A stretch of 64,000 nt of DNA from Xanthomonas sacchari (GTDB lineage: Bacteria > Pseudomonadota > Gammaproteobacteria > Xanthomonadales > Xanthomonadaceae): contig NZ_CP132343.1 in the NCBI RefSeq assembly GCF_040529065.1, forward strand, positions 2,170,001 through 2,234,000, in the 5' to 3' direction. A program made the translations under genes and the position numbers. The notes under the pieces are model-generated. The model was not told the origin of the DNA. It was given only the letters and a program-made list of their open reading frames with translations, and ran no database searches. Below, one piece after another: positions 25,452 through 33,281 of this stretch. The first letter of the stretch is position 1. Each line of letters opens with the position of its first letter.

Positions 25452-25465
25452 CGGGAACGTTGCCA
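25452..25465. promoter_or_regulatory. FruR operator O2 (fruR side)
   Basis: CGGGAACGTTGCCA matches operator O1 in 12 of 14 positions and ends exactly where the fruR start codon begins. It implies autorepression of fruR and, with O1 110 bases away, possible looping. Confidence 0.6.
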
Positions 25466-26446
25466 GTGAGCGTCAGCATTCACGACGTAGCGCGGGTCGC
25501 CGGCGTCTCGACCTCGACGGTGTCGCGCGCACTGGGCCACGGCCCGGTCAGCGAGGAGGTGCGGGCGCGGGTGGAAGCAGCGGTGCGCGAAACCGGCTAC
25601 CGCCCCAACCTGATGGCGCGGCGGCTGCGCTCGCAGCACTCGGGGGTCGTGGGCCTGATCGTCGCCGACATCCGCAATCCGTTCTTCACCGCGGCGATCC
25701 GCGCGGTCGAGGACGTGGCCTACCGCGCCGGCATGCGCGTGATCCTGTGCAATACCGACGAGGATCCGCAACGCGAGGCGTTGTACCTGCAACTGATGCA
25801 GGAAGAGCGGGTCAGCGGGCTGATCTTCGCCCCCACCCGCACCACCCAGAGCCAACTGGGCAAGTTGAGCTTCGGCCATCCGGTGGTGCTGCTGGACCGC
25901 GCCGGCAAAAGTGGCACGCACGACAGCGTGGTGCTGGACAATGCGGCGGCGATGGCGGCCCTGGTCGATCACCTGGTCGACCGGGGCGTGCGCCGGATCG
26001 GCGGCCTGTTCGGCAGGACCAGCAGCACCGCCGCCGAGCGTCGCGACGGCTATCTGGAGGCGATGCGCGGACACGGCCTGGCGCCGGATTACCGCGAGGT
26101 GGCGCCGAGCGCGGAGGCGGCGATCGCCGAGGTTCAGGACTGGCTGGCGCAGGCGTCGCGACCGGACGCGCTGGTGGCCAGCAACAGCCTGCTGCTGATG
26201 GGCGCGATGAAGGCCGCGCGCGGCGCCGGCCTGCGCATTCCGCAGGATCTGGCGCTGGCCGGCTTCGACAACGAAAGCTGGACCGACCTGGTCGAGCCCG
26301 GGATCACCGTGATCGAACAGCCGGTGGAAGAGATGGGCCGCACCGCGATGTCGTTGCTGCTGGAGCGGATGAACGCGCCGACGCAGCCCACCCGCAAAGT
26401 GGTGCTCAGCGGTCGCTGCATCGTGCGCGGATCGAGCCTGCGCTGA
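25466..26446 (+). CDS. fruR: LacI-family fructose operon repressor
   Basis: This 326-residue LacI-family regulator has the N-terminal helix-turn-helix (VSIHDVARVAGVSTSTVSRA), the hinge RRLRSQHSGVVGLIVADIRNPFF and a periplasmic-binding-protein-like effector domain (LALAGFDNESWTDLVEPGIT). It is divergent from fruBKA, and two matching operators lie in the shared region. The likely inducer is fructose 1-phosphate, the product of FruA. The GTG at 25466 is taken as start because it puts the DNA-binding domain at the N-terminus; no strong Shine-Dalgarno is visible, and operator O2 occupies the usual spot. Confidence 0.92.
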   Translation: MSVSIHDVARVAGVSTSTVSRALGHGPVSEEVRARVEAAVRETGYRPNLMARRLRSQHSGVVGLIVADIRNPFFTAAIRAVEDVAYRAGMRVILCNTDEDPQREALYLQLMQEERVSGLIFAPTRTTQSQLGKLSFGHPVVLLDRAGKSGTHDSVVLDNAAAMAALVDHLVDRGVRRIGGLFGRTSSTAAERRDGYLEAMRGHGLAPDYREVAPSAEAAIAEVQDWLAQASRPDALVASNSLLLMGAMKAARGAGLRIPQDLALAGFDNESWTDLVEPGITVIEQPVEEMGRTAMSLLLERMNAPTQPTRKVVLSGRCIVRGSSLR

Positions 26447-26479
26447 TGGCCGCTGGGGCGTGAGGATGTGGGATGGGTG

Positions 26480-26510
26480 CCGCTGCGGCGACGGTACGCT
26501 GCCGCAGCGG
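26480..26510. terminator. Hairpin between convergent fruR and a small gene
   Basis: Arms CCGCTGCGGC (26480-26489) and GCCGCAGCGG (26501-26510) form a perfect 10-bp stem with an 11-nt loop, placed between the fruR stop and the stop of the convergent 58-codon gene. It has no T run, so it is a candidate only. Confidence 0.4.
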
Positions 26511-26524
26511 GAGTGGTGGCTTGC

Positions 26525-26701
26525 TTACTCGCTGCCGTCCGGTCGCGGGTAGTCGTGCTCGGGATCGGCGTGGTCGCGCTTGGGGTCGCTGTCGGGTTGG
26601 TCGCGATCCTTCCACTGCGCATCGTCGTTGTGGATCTTGTCCGGCGTGTGGCTGCGTTGCTGGGAATCGTGGGCGTTGTCGCGGTTGGCGGGCGGGGACA
26701 T
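26525..26701 (-). CDS. Small hydrophilic protein, 58 residues, unknown function
   Basis: This short gene starts at ATG 26699-26701 with an excellent AGGAGG Shine-Dalgarno 6 bases upstream, and it ends in TAA at 26525. The product is very rich in Asp, His, Pro, Arg and Lys (for example WKDRDQPDSDPKRDHADPEH), with almost no hydrophobic residues, so it is probably disordered. It begins 15 bases after the stop of the 107-residue gene on the same strand, so the two form a small operon. I do not recognise the family. The Asp/His-rich tail could bind metals, but nothing proves it. Confidence 0.7.
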   Translation of the reverse strand: MSPPANRDNAHDSQQRSHTPDKIHNDDAQWKDRDQPDSDPKRDHADPEHDYPRPDGSE

Positions 26702-26716
26702 GACGAACCTCCTGGA

Positions 26717-27040
26717 TCAGGCGGGTGTGGGCGCCGGATCCGGATGGCGGTCGTGCTGCTCGGATCCGTCCAGGCGCGCCCAGCAGGCGACGACCAGGGT
26801 TTCGGCATCGCTCCAGGCGATGCGCGGCCAGGGGTGTTCGGCGTCGTAGCGCTGACGCAGACGCTGCAATCGCACGTCGTTGGATTCGCGCGGCAACTGC
26901 AGGAACACATCGCAGGCCATCTTGATCAGGCGCGCATGTTCGCTGAACGACTGCGACCCCAATTTGCCCGCCGCGTGCAGCGCTTTCCAGTGCGCCAATT
27001 CGGCTTCGACATCCACGAGCAGGCTCGGAGCGTGACTCAC
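26717..27040 (-). CDS. Conserved-looking hypothetical protein, 107 residues
   Basis: The gene has a GTG start (27038-27040) preceded by AAGGAG at the right distance. The product is soluble and mostly helical: DVEAELAHWKALHAAGKLG, then FSEHARLIKMACDVFLQLPRE and RLQRLRQRYDAEHPWPRIAWSD. It has no signal peptide or membrane segment and no fold I can name. It is the first gene of a two-gene operon with the 58-residue protein. A 195-codon plus-strand frame over the same bases is an antisense artefact. Confidence 0.7.
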   Translation of the reverse strand: MSHAPSLLVDVEAELAHWKALHAAGKLGSQSFSEHARLIKMACDVFLQLPRESNDVRLQRLRQRYDAEHPWPRIAWSDAETLVVACWARLDGSEQHDRHPDPAPTPA

Positions 27041-27404
27041 GCGAGTTCTCCTTGAGTGAGAGGAAAGAGGGAGGCGGAGGGTGCCCCCCTGGCAGCCACC
27101 GCTCCATCACCCTAGGCCGCGGCGCGTAAAGGTGAGGTGGTGCTCATGTGGTGTGGATGACAAGACGCGCGCTCACACGGCCACAAAGCGTGATGTTGGA
27201 CGCCGACTTTCACACACAGCGTTGTGAAGGCGGCCGACGCGGCGTGTGAAGACGAGGCGCGCATGCGCGACCCGGCGTTCCGCCGATCGACTTGGTCCGC
27301 GCCGCCGCAGCCGCTTACCATGCACGAGGTCCGCGTCCGCGGGCACCCCGATTTCCCCACCACGCGCCGACGGCCGCCGCTGCCGGCGCCCGTAAAGGAT
27401 TGGC
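27041..27404. other. Intergenic region before the UDP-sugar dehydrogenase
   Basis: This 364-base stretch lies between two divergent genes and should contain both promoters. I find no convincing operator or small gene. A TTCACAC/TTGTGAA imperfect inverted repeat is present at about 27210-27227, of uncertain meaning. Confidence 0.35.
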
Positions 27405-28694
27405 ATGTCCGTCGCCCCCGTGTTCGATTCCGCGCCGCCGCGCATTGCCGTGATCGGCCTCGGCTATGTCGGCCTGCCGCTGGCGGTGGCGTTCGGCGCC
27501 CGCCACGACACGCTCGGCTACGACATCGATGCGCAGCGGGTGGCGCAACTGCGCGCCGGGCACGACCAGACCCTGGAACTGGAGGCCGAGGAACTGCGCG
27601 CCGGCGTGCACCTGCGCTACAGCGACGATGCCGCCGCGCTGCGCGACCGTAACGTGTACATCGTCACCGTGCCGACCCCGATCGACGCGCACGAGCAGCC
27701 CGACCTGCAGCCGCTGCGCCAGGCCAGCGAGTTGCTGGCCGGCGTGCTCAAGCGCGGCGACCTGGTGATCTACGAGTCCACCGTCTACCCGGGCACCACC
27801 GAGGAAGTCTGCGTGCCGTTGCTCGAGCAGGGCTCGGGATTGCGCTGCGACGTCGACTTCCATTGCGGCTACAGCCCGGAGCGGGTCAACCCCGGCGACC
27901 GCCAGCGGCGCCTGGCCGACATCCGCAAGATCACCTCCGGCTCCAATCCCGCCGCCGCCGACGCGGTCGACGCGCTGTACGCCGGGATCATCGCCGCCGG
28001 CACCTGGCGCGCGCCGTCGATCCGCGTGGCCGAGGCGGCCAAGGTGGTGGAGAACATCCAGCGCGACGTCAACATCGCCCTGGTCAACGAGCTGGCGCTG
28101 ATCTTCGACCGGCTCGGCATCGACACCCAGGACGTGCTGGACGCCGCCGGCACCAAGTGGAACTTCCTGCCGTTCCGGCCGGGCCTGGTCGGCGGCCATT
28201 GCATTGGCGTCGATCCTTACTACCTGCTGCACAAATCCGAGAGCGTGGGCTACCACCCGGACCTGATCCACACCGCGCGCCAGGTCAACAACCGGGTCGG
28301 CGCGCATGTCGCCACGCGGGTGCAGGCGCTGCTGGCCGGCAAGGGCGTGGCGATGGCCGATGCGTCCGTGCTGGTGCTCGGCGTCACCTTCAAGGAGAAC
28401 TGCCCGGACCTGCGCAACAGCCGCGCGCTGGAGCTGGTGCAGGCGCTGGCCGCGGCCGGCGCCCGCGTCGACGCCTGCGATCCCTGGGCCGATCCGCAGG
28501 CGGCGCAGGCGCACGGCGTCGAGCTGCTGCCAGAGCCGGTGCCCGGCCGCTACGACGCGGTGGTGCTGGCGGTGGCGCACGCGGCCTACCGCGACCTGGA
28601 CGCGGCGCAGATCCGCGCGCTCGGCACGCCCGACCTGGTGGTCTACGACGTCAAGTCGGTGTGGCCGCGCGCGGCGGTGGACGACCGCCTGTAA
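27405..28694 (+). CDS. UDP-N-acetyl-hexosamine 6-dehydrogenase (TviB/WbpA/WbpO type)
   Basis: This 429-residue nucleotide-sugar dehydrogenase has an N-terminal Rossmann motif (IAVIGLGYVGLPLAVAF), ESTVYPGTTEEV, the mid-protein lysine in AEAAKVVENIQRDVNIA (K213), the catalytic cysteine in GGHCIGVDPYYL (C266) and a C-terminal UDP-binding domain (GVTFKENCPDLRNSR). The GGHCIGVDPYYL form is typical of enzymes that oxidise UDP-GlcNAc or UDP-GalNAc to the uronic acid, rather than UDP-glucose. It would feed a surface polysaccharide, but no glycosyltransferase or epimerase is adjacent. The exact hexosamine cannot be decided from sequence. Confidence 0.9.
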   Translation: MSVAPVFDSAPPRIAVIGLGYVGLPLAVAFGARHDTLGYDIDAQRVAQLRAGHDQTLELEAEELRAGVHLRYSDDAAALRDRNVYIVTVPTPIDAHEQPDLQPLRQASELLAGVLKRGDLVIYESTVYPGTTEEVCVPLLEQGSGLRCDVDFHCGYSPERVNPGDRQRRLADIRKITSGSNPAAADAVDALYAGIIAAGTWRAPSIRVAEAAKVVENIQRDVNIALVNELALIFDRLGIDTQDVLDAAGTKWNFLPFRPGLVGGHCIGVDPYYLLHKSESVGYHPDLIHTARQVNNRVGAHVATRVQALLAGKGVAMADASVLVLGVTFKENCPDLRNSRALELVQALAAAGARVDACDPWADPQAAQAHGVELLPEPVPGRYDAVVLAVAHAAYRDLDAAQIRALGTPDLVVYDVKSVWPRAAVDDRL

Positions 28695-28820
28695 GACGGG
28701 GCGCGGGCGCGCCTGGCACCGGCAAGCTGTACCTGCGCGGAGCGGACCCGGCGGCGGTGGCAACGCCATGACCGCCACACCCTCTACACTCGCCGGCTTC
28801 AGACGCCTGCGAGGACCGCG

Positions 28821-30443
28821 ATGCACCGCTACCTAGCCTATCTCGCCAGCTGCCTGCTGCTGGCGCTGTCCATCGCCCTGTGCGCGATCTGGCCGCTGTG
28901 GGGCTGGGGCGTGGCGGCCTTTGCCGTGTTGGCGGTGCTGGGCACCGTGGACCTGTTGCAGACCCGCAGCACCCTGCGCCGCAACTACCCGATCCTGGCG
29001 CATTTCCGCTACGGACTGGAGTCGGTCGGCCCGGAGATGCGCCAGTACTTCCTGCAGAGCGACATCGAAGAAGCGCCGTTCTCGCGGCAGCAGCGCGCCC
29101 TGGTGTACCAGCGCGCCAAGAACGTGATGGACGTGGTGCCGTTCGGCACCCAGCGCAGCACCTACGCGCCGGACTACGAGTGGATCAACCATTCGCTGGC
29201 CACCAGCGAGATCGCCGGCCACGACTTCCGCGTCACCATCGGCGCCGACTGCGCGCAGCCCTACGCGGCCAGCGTGTTCAACATCTCGGCGATGAGCTTC
29301 GGCGCGCTGTCGGCCAACGCCATCCGCGCGCTCAATGCCGGCGCGCGCCAGGGCGGCTTCTACCACGACACCGGCGAGGGCTCGATCTCGCCCTACCACC
29401 GCGAGTGCGGCGGCGACCTGGTGTGGGAGATCGGCTCGGGCTACTTCGGCTGCCGCGACGAGGAGGGGCGCTTCGACCCGCAGCGCTTCGTCGCCAACGC
29501 GACGCTGGAGCAGGTCAAGATGATCGAGATCAAGCTCTCGCAGGGCGCCAAGCCGGGCCACGGCGGTGTGCTGCCGGCGGCCAAGGTCAGCGCCGAGATC
29601 GCCGCCACCCGCGGCGTCGCCATGGGCCAGGATTGCGTGTCGCCGTCGCGGCATTCTGCGTTCTCCACGCCGCTGGAGCTGCTGCAGTTCGTGGCGCGTC
29701 TGCGCGAACTGTCCGGCGGCAAGCCGACCGGTTTCAAGCTGGCGATCGGCCATCCGTGGGAGTGGTTCGCCATCGCCAAGGCGATGCAGGAAAGCGGGCT
29801 GTACCCGGATTTCATCGTCGTCGACGGCGCCGAGGGCGGTACCGGCGCGGCGCCGGCCGAGTTCATCGACCACGTCGGCGTGCCGATGCACGAAGCGCTG
29901 CTGTTGGTCCACAACACCCTGGTCGGGCTGGACATCCGCGAGCGCATCAAGCTCGGCGCCGCCGGCAAGATCACCAGCGCCTTCGACATCGCGCGCACCC
30001 TGGCGCTGGGCGCGGACTGGTGCAACGCCGGGCGCGGCTTCATGTTCGCGCTGGGCTGCATCCAGTCGCTGAGTTGCCACAGCGACCGCTGCCCCACCGG
30101 CATCGCCACCCAGGACCGGCGCCGCTGGCAGCATCTGGACCCCACCGACAAGGCCACCCGGGTCGCGCATTACCACGCCAACACGCTCAAGGCCCTGCGC
30201 GAACTGCTCAGTGCCGCCGGGCTGGCGCATCCTGCGCAACTGGGGCCGGAACACATCCTGCGCCGCATCTCGCAGGTGGAGATCCGCTCGCTGGCCTCGC
30301 TGTACCGCTACCTGGAGCCGGGCGAACTGCTGCGCACGGTGCCCGACCATGCGGTCTTCCACGATTACTGGGGCGACGCGCGCAGCGATTCGTTCCAGCC
30401 GCCGGAGCGGATCCGGCGGCTGCGCGACAGCAAGTCGCAATGA
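28821..30443 (+). CDS. Membrane-anchored FMN/Fe-S glutamate-synthase-like enzyme
   Basis: This 540-residue protein has an N-terminal membrane hairpin (about residues 5-45) followed by a GltS-type alpha/beta barrel. Seen: ISAMSFGALSANAI, DTGEGSISPYH, KLSQGAKPGHGGVLP, VDGAEGGTGAAP, and a Fe-S cluster motif CIQSLSCHSDRCPTG with the C-x5-C-x4-C spacing of glutamate synthase 3Fe-4S sites. It lacks the glutaminase domain, so it cannot be a normal GltB. Related stand-alone proteins are poorly characterised FMN oxidoreductases. Its stop overlaps the start of the next gene by 4 bases. Confidence 0.85.
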   Translation: MHRYLAYLASCLLLALSIALCAIWPLWGWGVAAFAVLAVLGTVDLLQTRSTLRRNYPILAHFRYGLESVGPEMRQYFLQSDIEEAPFSRQQRALVYQRAKNVMDVVPFGTQRSTYAPDYEWINHSLATSEIAGHDFRVTIGADCAQPYAASVFNISAMSFGALSANAIRALNAGARQGGFYHDTGEGSISPYHRECGGDLVWEIGSGYFGCRDEEGRFDPQRFVANATLEQVKMIEIKLSQGAKPGHGGVLPAAKVSAEIAATRGVAMGQDCVSPSRHSAFSTPLELLQFVARLRELSGGKPTGFKLAIGHPWEWFAIAKAMQESGLYPDFIVVDGAEGGTGAAPAEFIDHVGVPMHEALLLVHNTLVGLDIRERIKLGAAGKITSAFDIARTLALGADWCNAGRGFMFALGCIQSLSCHSDRCPTGIATQDRRRWQHLDPTDKATRVAHYHANTLKALRELLSAAGLAHPAQLGPEHILRRISQVEIRSLASLYRYLEPGELLRTVPDHAVFHDYWGDARSDSFQPPERIRRLRDSKSQ

Positions 30444-30934
30444 GCGAGGCGCCGCCGCCGATACGGTTGCGGCCCGGGGTGCCCGAGGACATCCCAACGC
30501 TGTGGGCGTTGCGCACCCGCTGTGTCCGCGAGGTCTGCAGCAGCCATTACCCGCCGGAGGTGATCGCGCGCTGGTCGGCGGCCCCGGCACCGGCGTCGTA
30601 CCGCGGGCTGGTCGCCGCGGGTGGGGCGATCGTCGCCGAGGATCGCGACGGCCGCGTGCTCGGCTTCGGCACCGTCGAGCTGGCCGGTGCCGAGATCGAC
30701 GGCCTGTTCGTCGATCCCACCCTGCGCGGCGGCGGTCTCGGCCGGCGTCTGCTGCAGGCACTGGAACAGCGCCTTGCAGCCTGTCCGCGCATCCATGTCG
30801 CCGCTGCGCTGAACGCGGTGGCGTTCTACCGCGCGCAGGGGTATGTGGTGGTGCGCGAGGGAGGCTATCCCCATCCCAGCGGGATCGTGCTGGCGTGCGT
30901 GTTCATGGAGAAGCGCGGCGCGGCGCCACGCTGA
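30440..30934 (+). CDS. GNAT family N-acetyltransferase
   Basis: This 164-residue protein has the GNAT core. An N-terminal IRLRPGVPEDIPTLWALRT helix precedes GFGTVELAGAEIDGLFVDP, then the acetyl-CoA loop LRGGGLGRRLLQALE, and a late AALNAVAFYRAQGYVVV. The ATG overlaps the stop of the GltS-like gene (ATGA), so the two are translated together. The substrate is unknown. The common MEKR-type C-terminus and the length fit small-molecule or protein acetyltransferases. Confidence 0.87.
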   Translation: MSEAPPPIRLRPGVPEDIPTLWALRTRCVREVCSSHYPPEVIARWSAAPAPASYRGLVAAGGAIVAEDRDGRVLGFGTVELAGAEIDGLFVDPTLRGGGLGRRLLQALEQRLAACPRIHVAAALNAVAFYRAQGYVVVREGGYPHPSGIVLACVFMEKRGAAPR

Positions 30935-31063
30935 GGTCGGTATCCCACAACATGGCGCGGATGTGGCAACGACGGCCTTTTTTGCACTGCCGCACGCGTT
31001 GCGCATGCTCGCCATCCACACCGCTGCCGGCTATCGTGCCGGTTCCTCCCCGGCGTGCTGCGC

Positions 31064-33250
31064 ATGAACCAACCCTCGGTCCCCGACGTCGTTCCCGCGC
31101 CGCTGCCCGTCGACGAAGCGGAGCGCCTGCGTGCGCTGGCCGAGCTGGGGATGCTGGACACCCCGCCGGAGCCGACCTTCGACGACCTGATCTGGCTGAC
31201 CAGCCGGCTGTGCGAGGTGCCGATCGCCCTGGTCTCGTTGATCGACGAACGCCGGCAATGGCTCAAGGCCAGCTGCGGCCTGCCCGCCGGCACCACCGGC
31301 TATCCGCGCGAGATGGCGTTCTGCACCTATGCCTTGCTGGAGCCGCAGTTGCTGGAGGTGCCGGACGCCACACTGGATCCGCGTTTCGCCGGCAACCCGC
31401 TGGTGTGCGGCGCGCCGCACCTGCGTTTCTACGCCGGCATGCCGCTGGTCGGCGACCAGGGCTATAGCTACGGCACCCTGTGCGTGATCGACACCCGTCC
31501 GCGGCAACTGGACGCACGCCAGCGCGAAGGTCTGCAGCGCCTGGCCAGGCAGGTCACCGCGCATCTGGAGGCGCGCCGCGACGCACGCATCGCCCATGAC
31601 CAAGCCAAGACGCTGAGCCTGCTGCTGGAAACCATGCCCGACGGCGTGGTCTCGTGCCTGGCCGATGGCACGCTGGGCGAGTTCAACCAGGTGGCGCGGC
31701 AGTGGCACGGGGCCGATCCGCGCGCCTTGCCGCCCGAGCAGTGGGCGCAGTACTTCGACCTGTTCGATGCCAGCGGCCGGCGCCCGCTGACCAGCGAGGA
31801 AGTGCCGCTGGTCCGTGCCTGGCGCGGCGAATCGGTGCGCGATGCGGAGATCGTGATCGCCGCCAAGGGGCAGGCGCCGCGCAGCGTGCTGTGCAATGCG
31901 GAACGGCTGGACGGCGGCGATGGGCGCAGCCTGGGCGCGGTGTGCGTGATGCGCGACGTGAGCGCCGAACGCGCGGCGGCGCACGCGGCGCTGCTGGCGG
32001 GGCAGCGTTTCTCCGGCGCCTTCTCGGCGGCCGCGCACGGCATGGCGCTGGTGTCGCTGGAGGGGCGCTGGCTGGACGTCAACGACGCCTTGTGCGCGAT
32101 GCTCGGCTACAGCCGCGAAGAACTGCTGCAGTTGCGTTTCCAGGATCTGACCCATCCCGAAGATCTGGCCGTGGACATGGAACAGGTGGCCGCGCTGATC
32201 GCCGGCCACAGCAGCGATTACCGTAGCGAAAGGCGCTACCGTCACCACGACGGCCATACCGTGCGTGCGCGTCTGGCGGTGTCGCTGGTGCGCGACGAAC
32301 AGCAGCGCCCCTTGCACTTCGTCACCCATATCCAGGACATCACCGAGCAGCATCTGGCCGAACACCGCCTGCGCGACAGCGAAGCGCAGCTGCGCACCAT
32401 CGCCGACAACGCGCCGGCGCTGATCGCCTACCTCGACCACGACCTGCGCTACCAGTTCGCCAACCGGCCGTACGCGGAGTGGTTCGGGCTGGCACCGGAG
32501 CGCATCATCGGCCGCCGCCTGCACGAGGTGCTGGACCCGCAGCAACTGGCCTTGCTGCAACCGCATCTGCCGGCGGCATTGCAGGGCGTGCCGGCGCAGT
32601 TCGACGCCGAGCTGTGCGATGCCGCCGATGCCCTGCGCATCATGCACTTCAGCCTCATCCCAGACGTGGCGCTGGCGCCACAGCGGGTCGGCCTACACCT
32701 GATGATCAGCGACATCACCGGGCAGACCCGGTTGGCGAGGTTGCTGGAAGAGCGCGCGCTGCGCGACGAGCTGACCGGGCTGCCGAACCGGATGGCCTGG
32801 AACCAGACGCTGCGGCGACGCATGAGCGAGCGCCGCAGCCAGGGCCAGGTGGCGGTGATGTTCCTGGATCTGAACGACTTCAAGAGCGTCAACGACCGTT
32901 TCGGCCATCACGTCGGCGATGCGCTGCTGGTGCACTTCGCGCGGCTGCTGCAGCGTTGCCTGCGCGGGCAGGACAGCATCGCGCGGTTGGGCGGCGACGA
33001 GTTCGTGGTGCTGCTGGAAGGCCTGGCCGACGCCAGGCGCGAAGTGCTGGCTGCCGCGGCGCGGATCATGGAGGCGTGCGCGGACGGCTGCGAGGTCAGT
33101 GGCCGGCACCTGCCGTTGCAGCCGAGCATCGGCATCGCCGTGCAGGCCGGCCCCGGCTTCGATCCGGTGCTGCTCACCCAGCGCGCCGACGAGGCCATGT
33201 ACGTGGCCAAGCGCGATCCGCAGGCGCGGGTGCAGATCGCAACCCTCTGA
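31064..33250 (+). CDS. GAF-PAS-PAS-PAS diguanylate cyclase (GGDEF)
   Basis: This 728-residue soluble signalling protein starts with a GAF domain (about 20-175), followed by three PAS-type segments (about 190-305, 310-430, 435-555). It ends in an intact GGDEF domain (RLGGDEFVVLLEG, 641-653). An RxxD inhibitory site (RGQD) sits five residues before GGDEF, so product feedback is expected. No EAL or HD-GYP domain is present. It should make c-di-GMP in response to a cytoplasmic signal. I chose ATG 31064; an in-frame GTG three codons upstream is possible. Confidence 0.92.
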   Translation: MNQPSVPDVVPAPLPVDEAERLRALAELGMLDTPPEPTFDDLIWLTSRLCEVPIALVSLIDERRQWLKASCGLPAGTTGYPREMAFCTYALLEPQLLEVPDATLDPRFAGNPLVCGAPHLRFYAGMPLVGDQGYSYGTLCVIDTRPRQLDARQREGLQRLARQVTAHLEARRDARIAHDQAKTLSLLLETMPDGVVSCLADGTLGEFNQVARQWHGADPRALPPEQWAQYFDLFDASGRRPLTSEEVPLVRAWRGESVRDAEIVIAAKGQAPRSVLCNAERLDGGDGRSLGAVCVMRDVSAERAAAHAALLAGQRFSGAFSAAAHGMALVSLEGRWLDVNDALCAMLGYSREELLQLRFQDLTHPEDLAVDMEQVAALIAGHSSDYRSERRYRHHDGHTVRARLAVSLVRDEQQRPLHFVTHIQDITEQHLAEHRLRDSEAQLRTIADNAPALIAYLDHDLRYQFANRPYAEWFGLAPERIIGRRLHEVLDPQQLALLQPHLPAALQGVPAQFDAELCDAADALRIMHFSLIPDVALAPQRVGLHLMISDITGQTRLARLLEERALRDELTGLPNRMAWNQTLRRRMSERRSQGQVAVMFLDLNDFKSVNDRFGHHVGDALLVHFARLLQRCLRGQDSIARLGGDEFVVLLEGLADARREVLAAAARIMEACADGCEVSGRHLPLQPSIGIAVQAGPGFDPVLLTQRADEAMYVAKRDPQARVQIATL

Positions 33251-33281
33251 GCGTAGTCCGCCGGCGCGATGCCGGTGCTGG

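Noticed and set aside
26468-27055. A 195-codon plus-strand frame with apparent membrane helices
   Set aside because: It is antisense to two minus-strand genes with good ribosome sites. The hydrophobic look comes from reading Asp/His-rich codons backwards.
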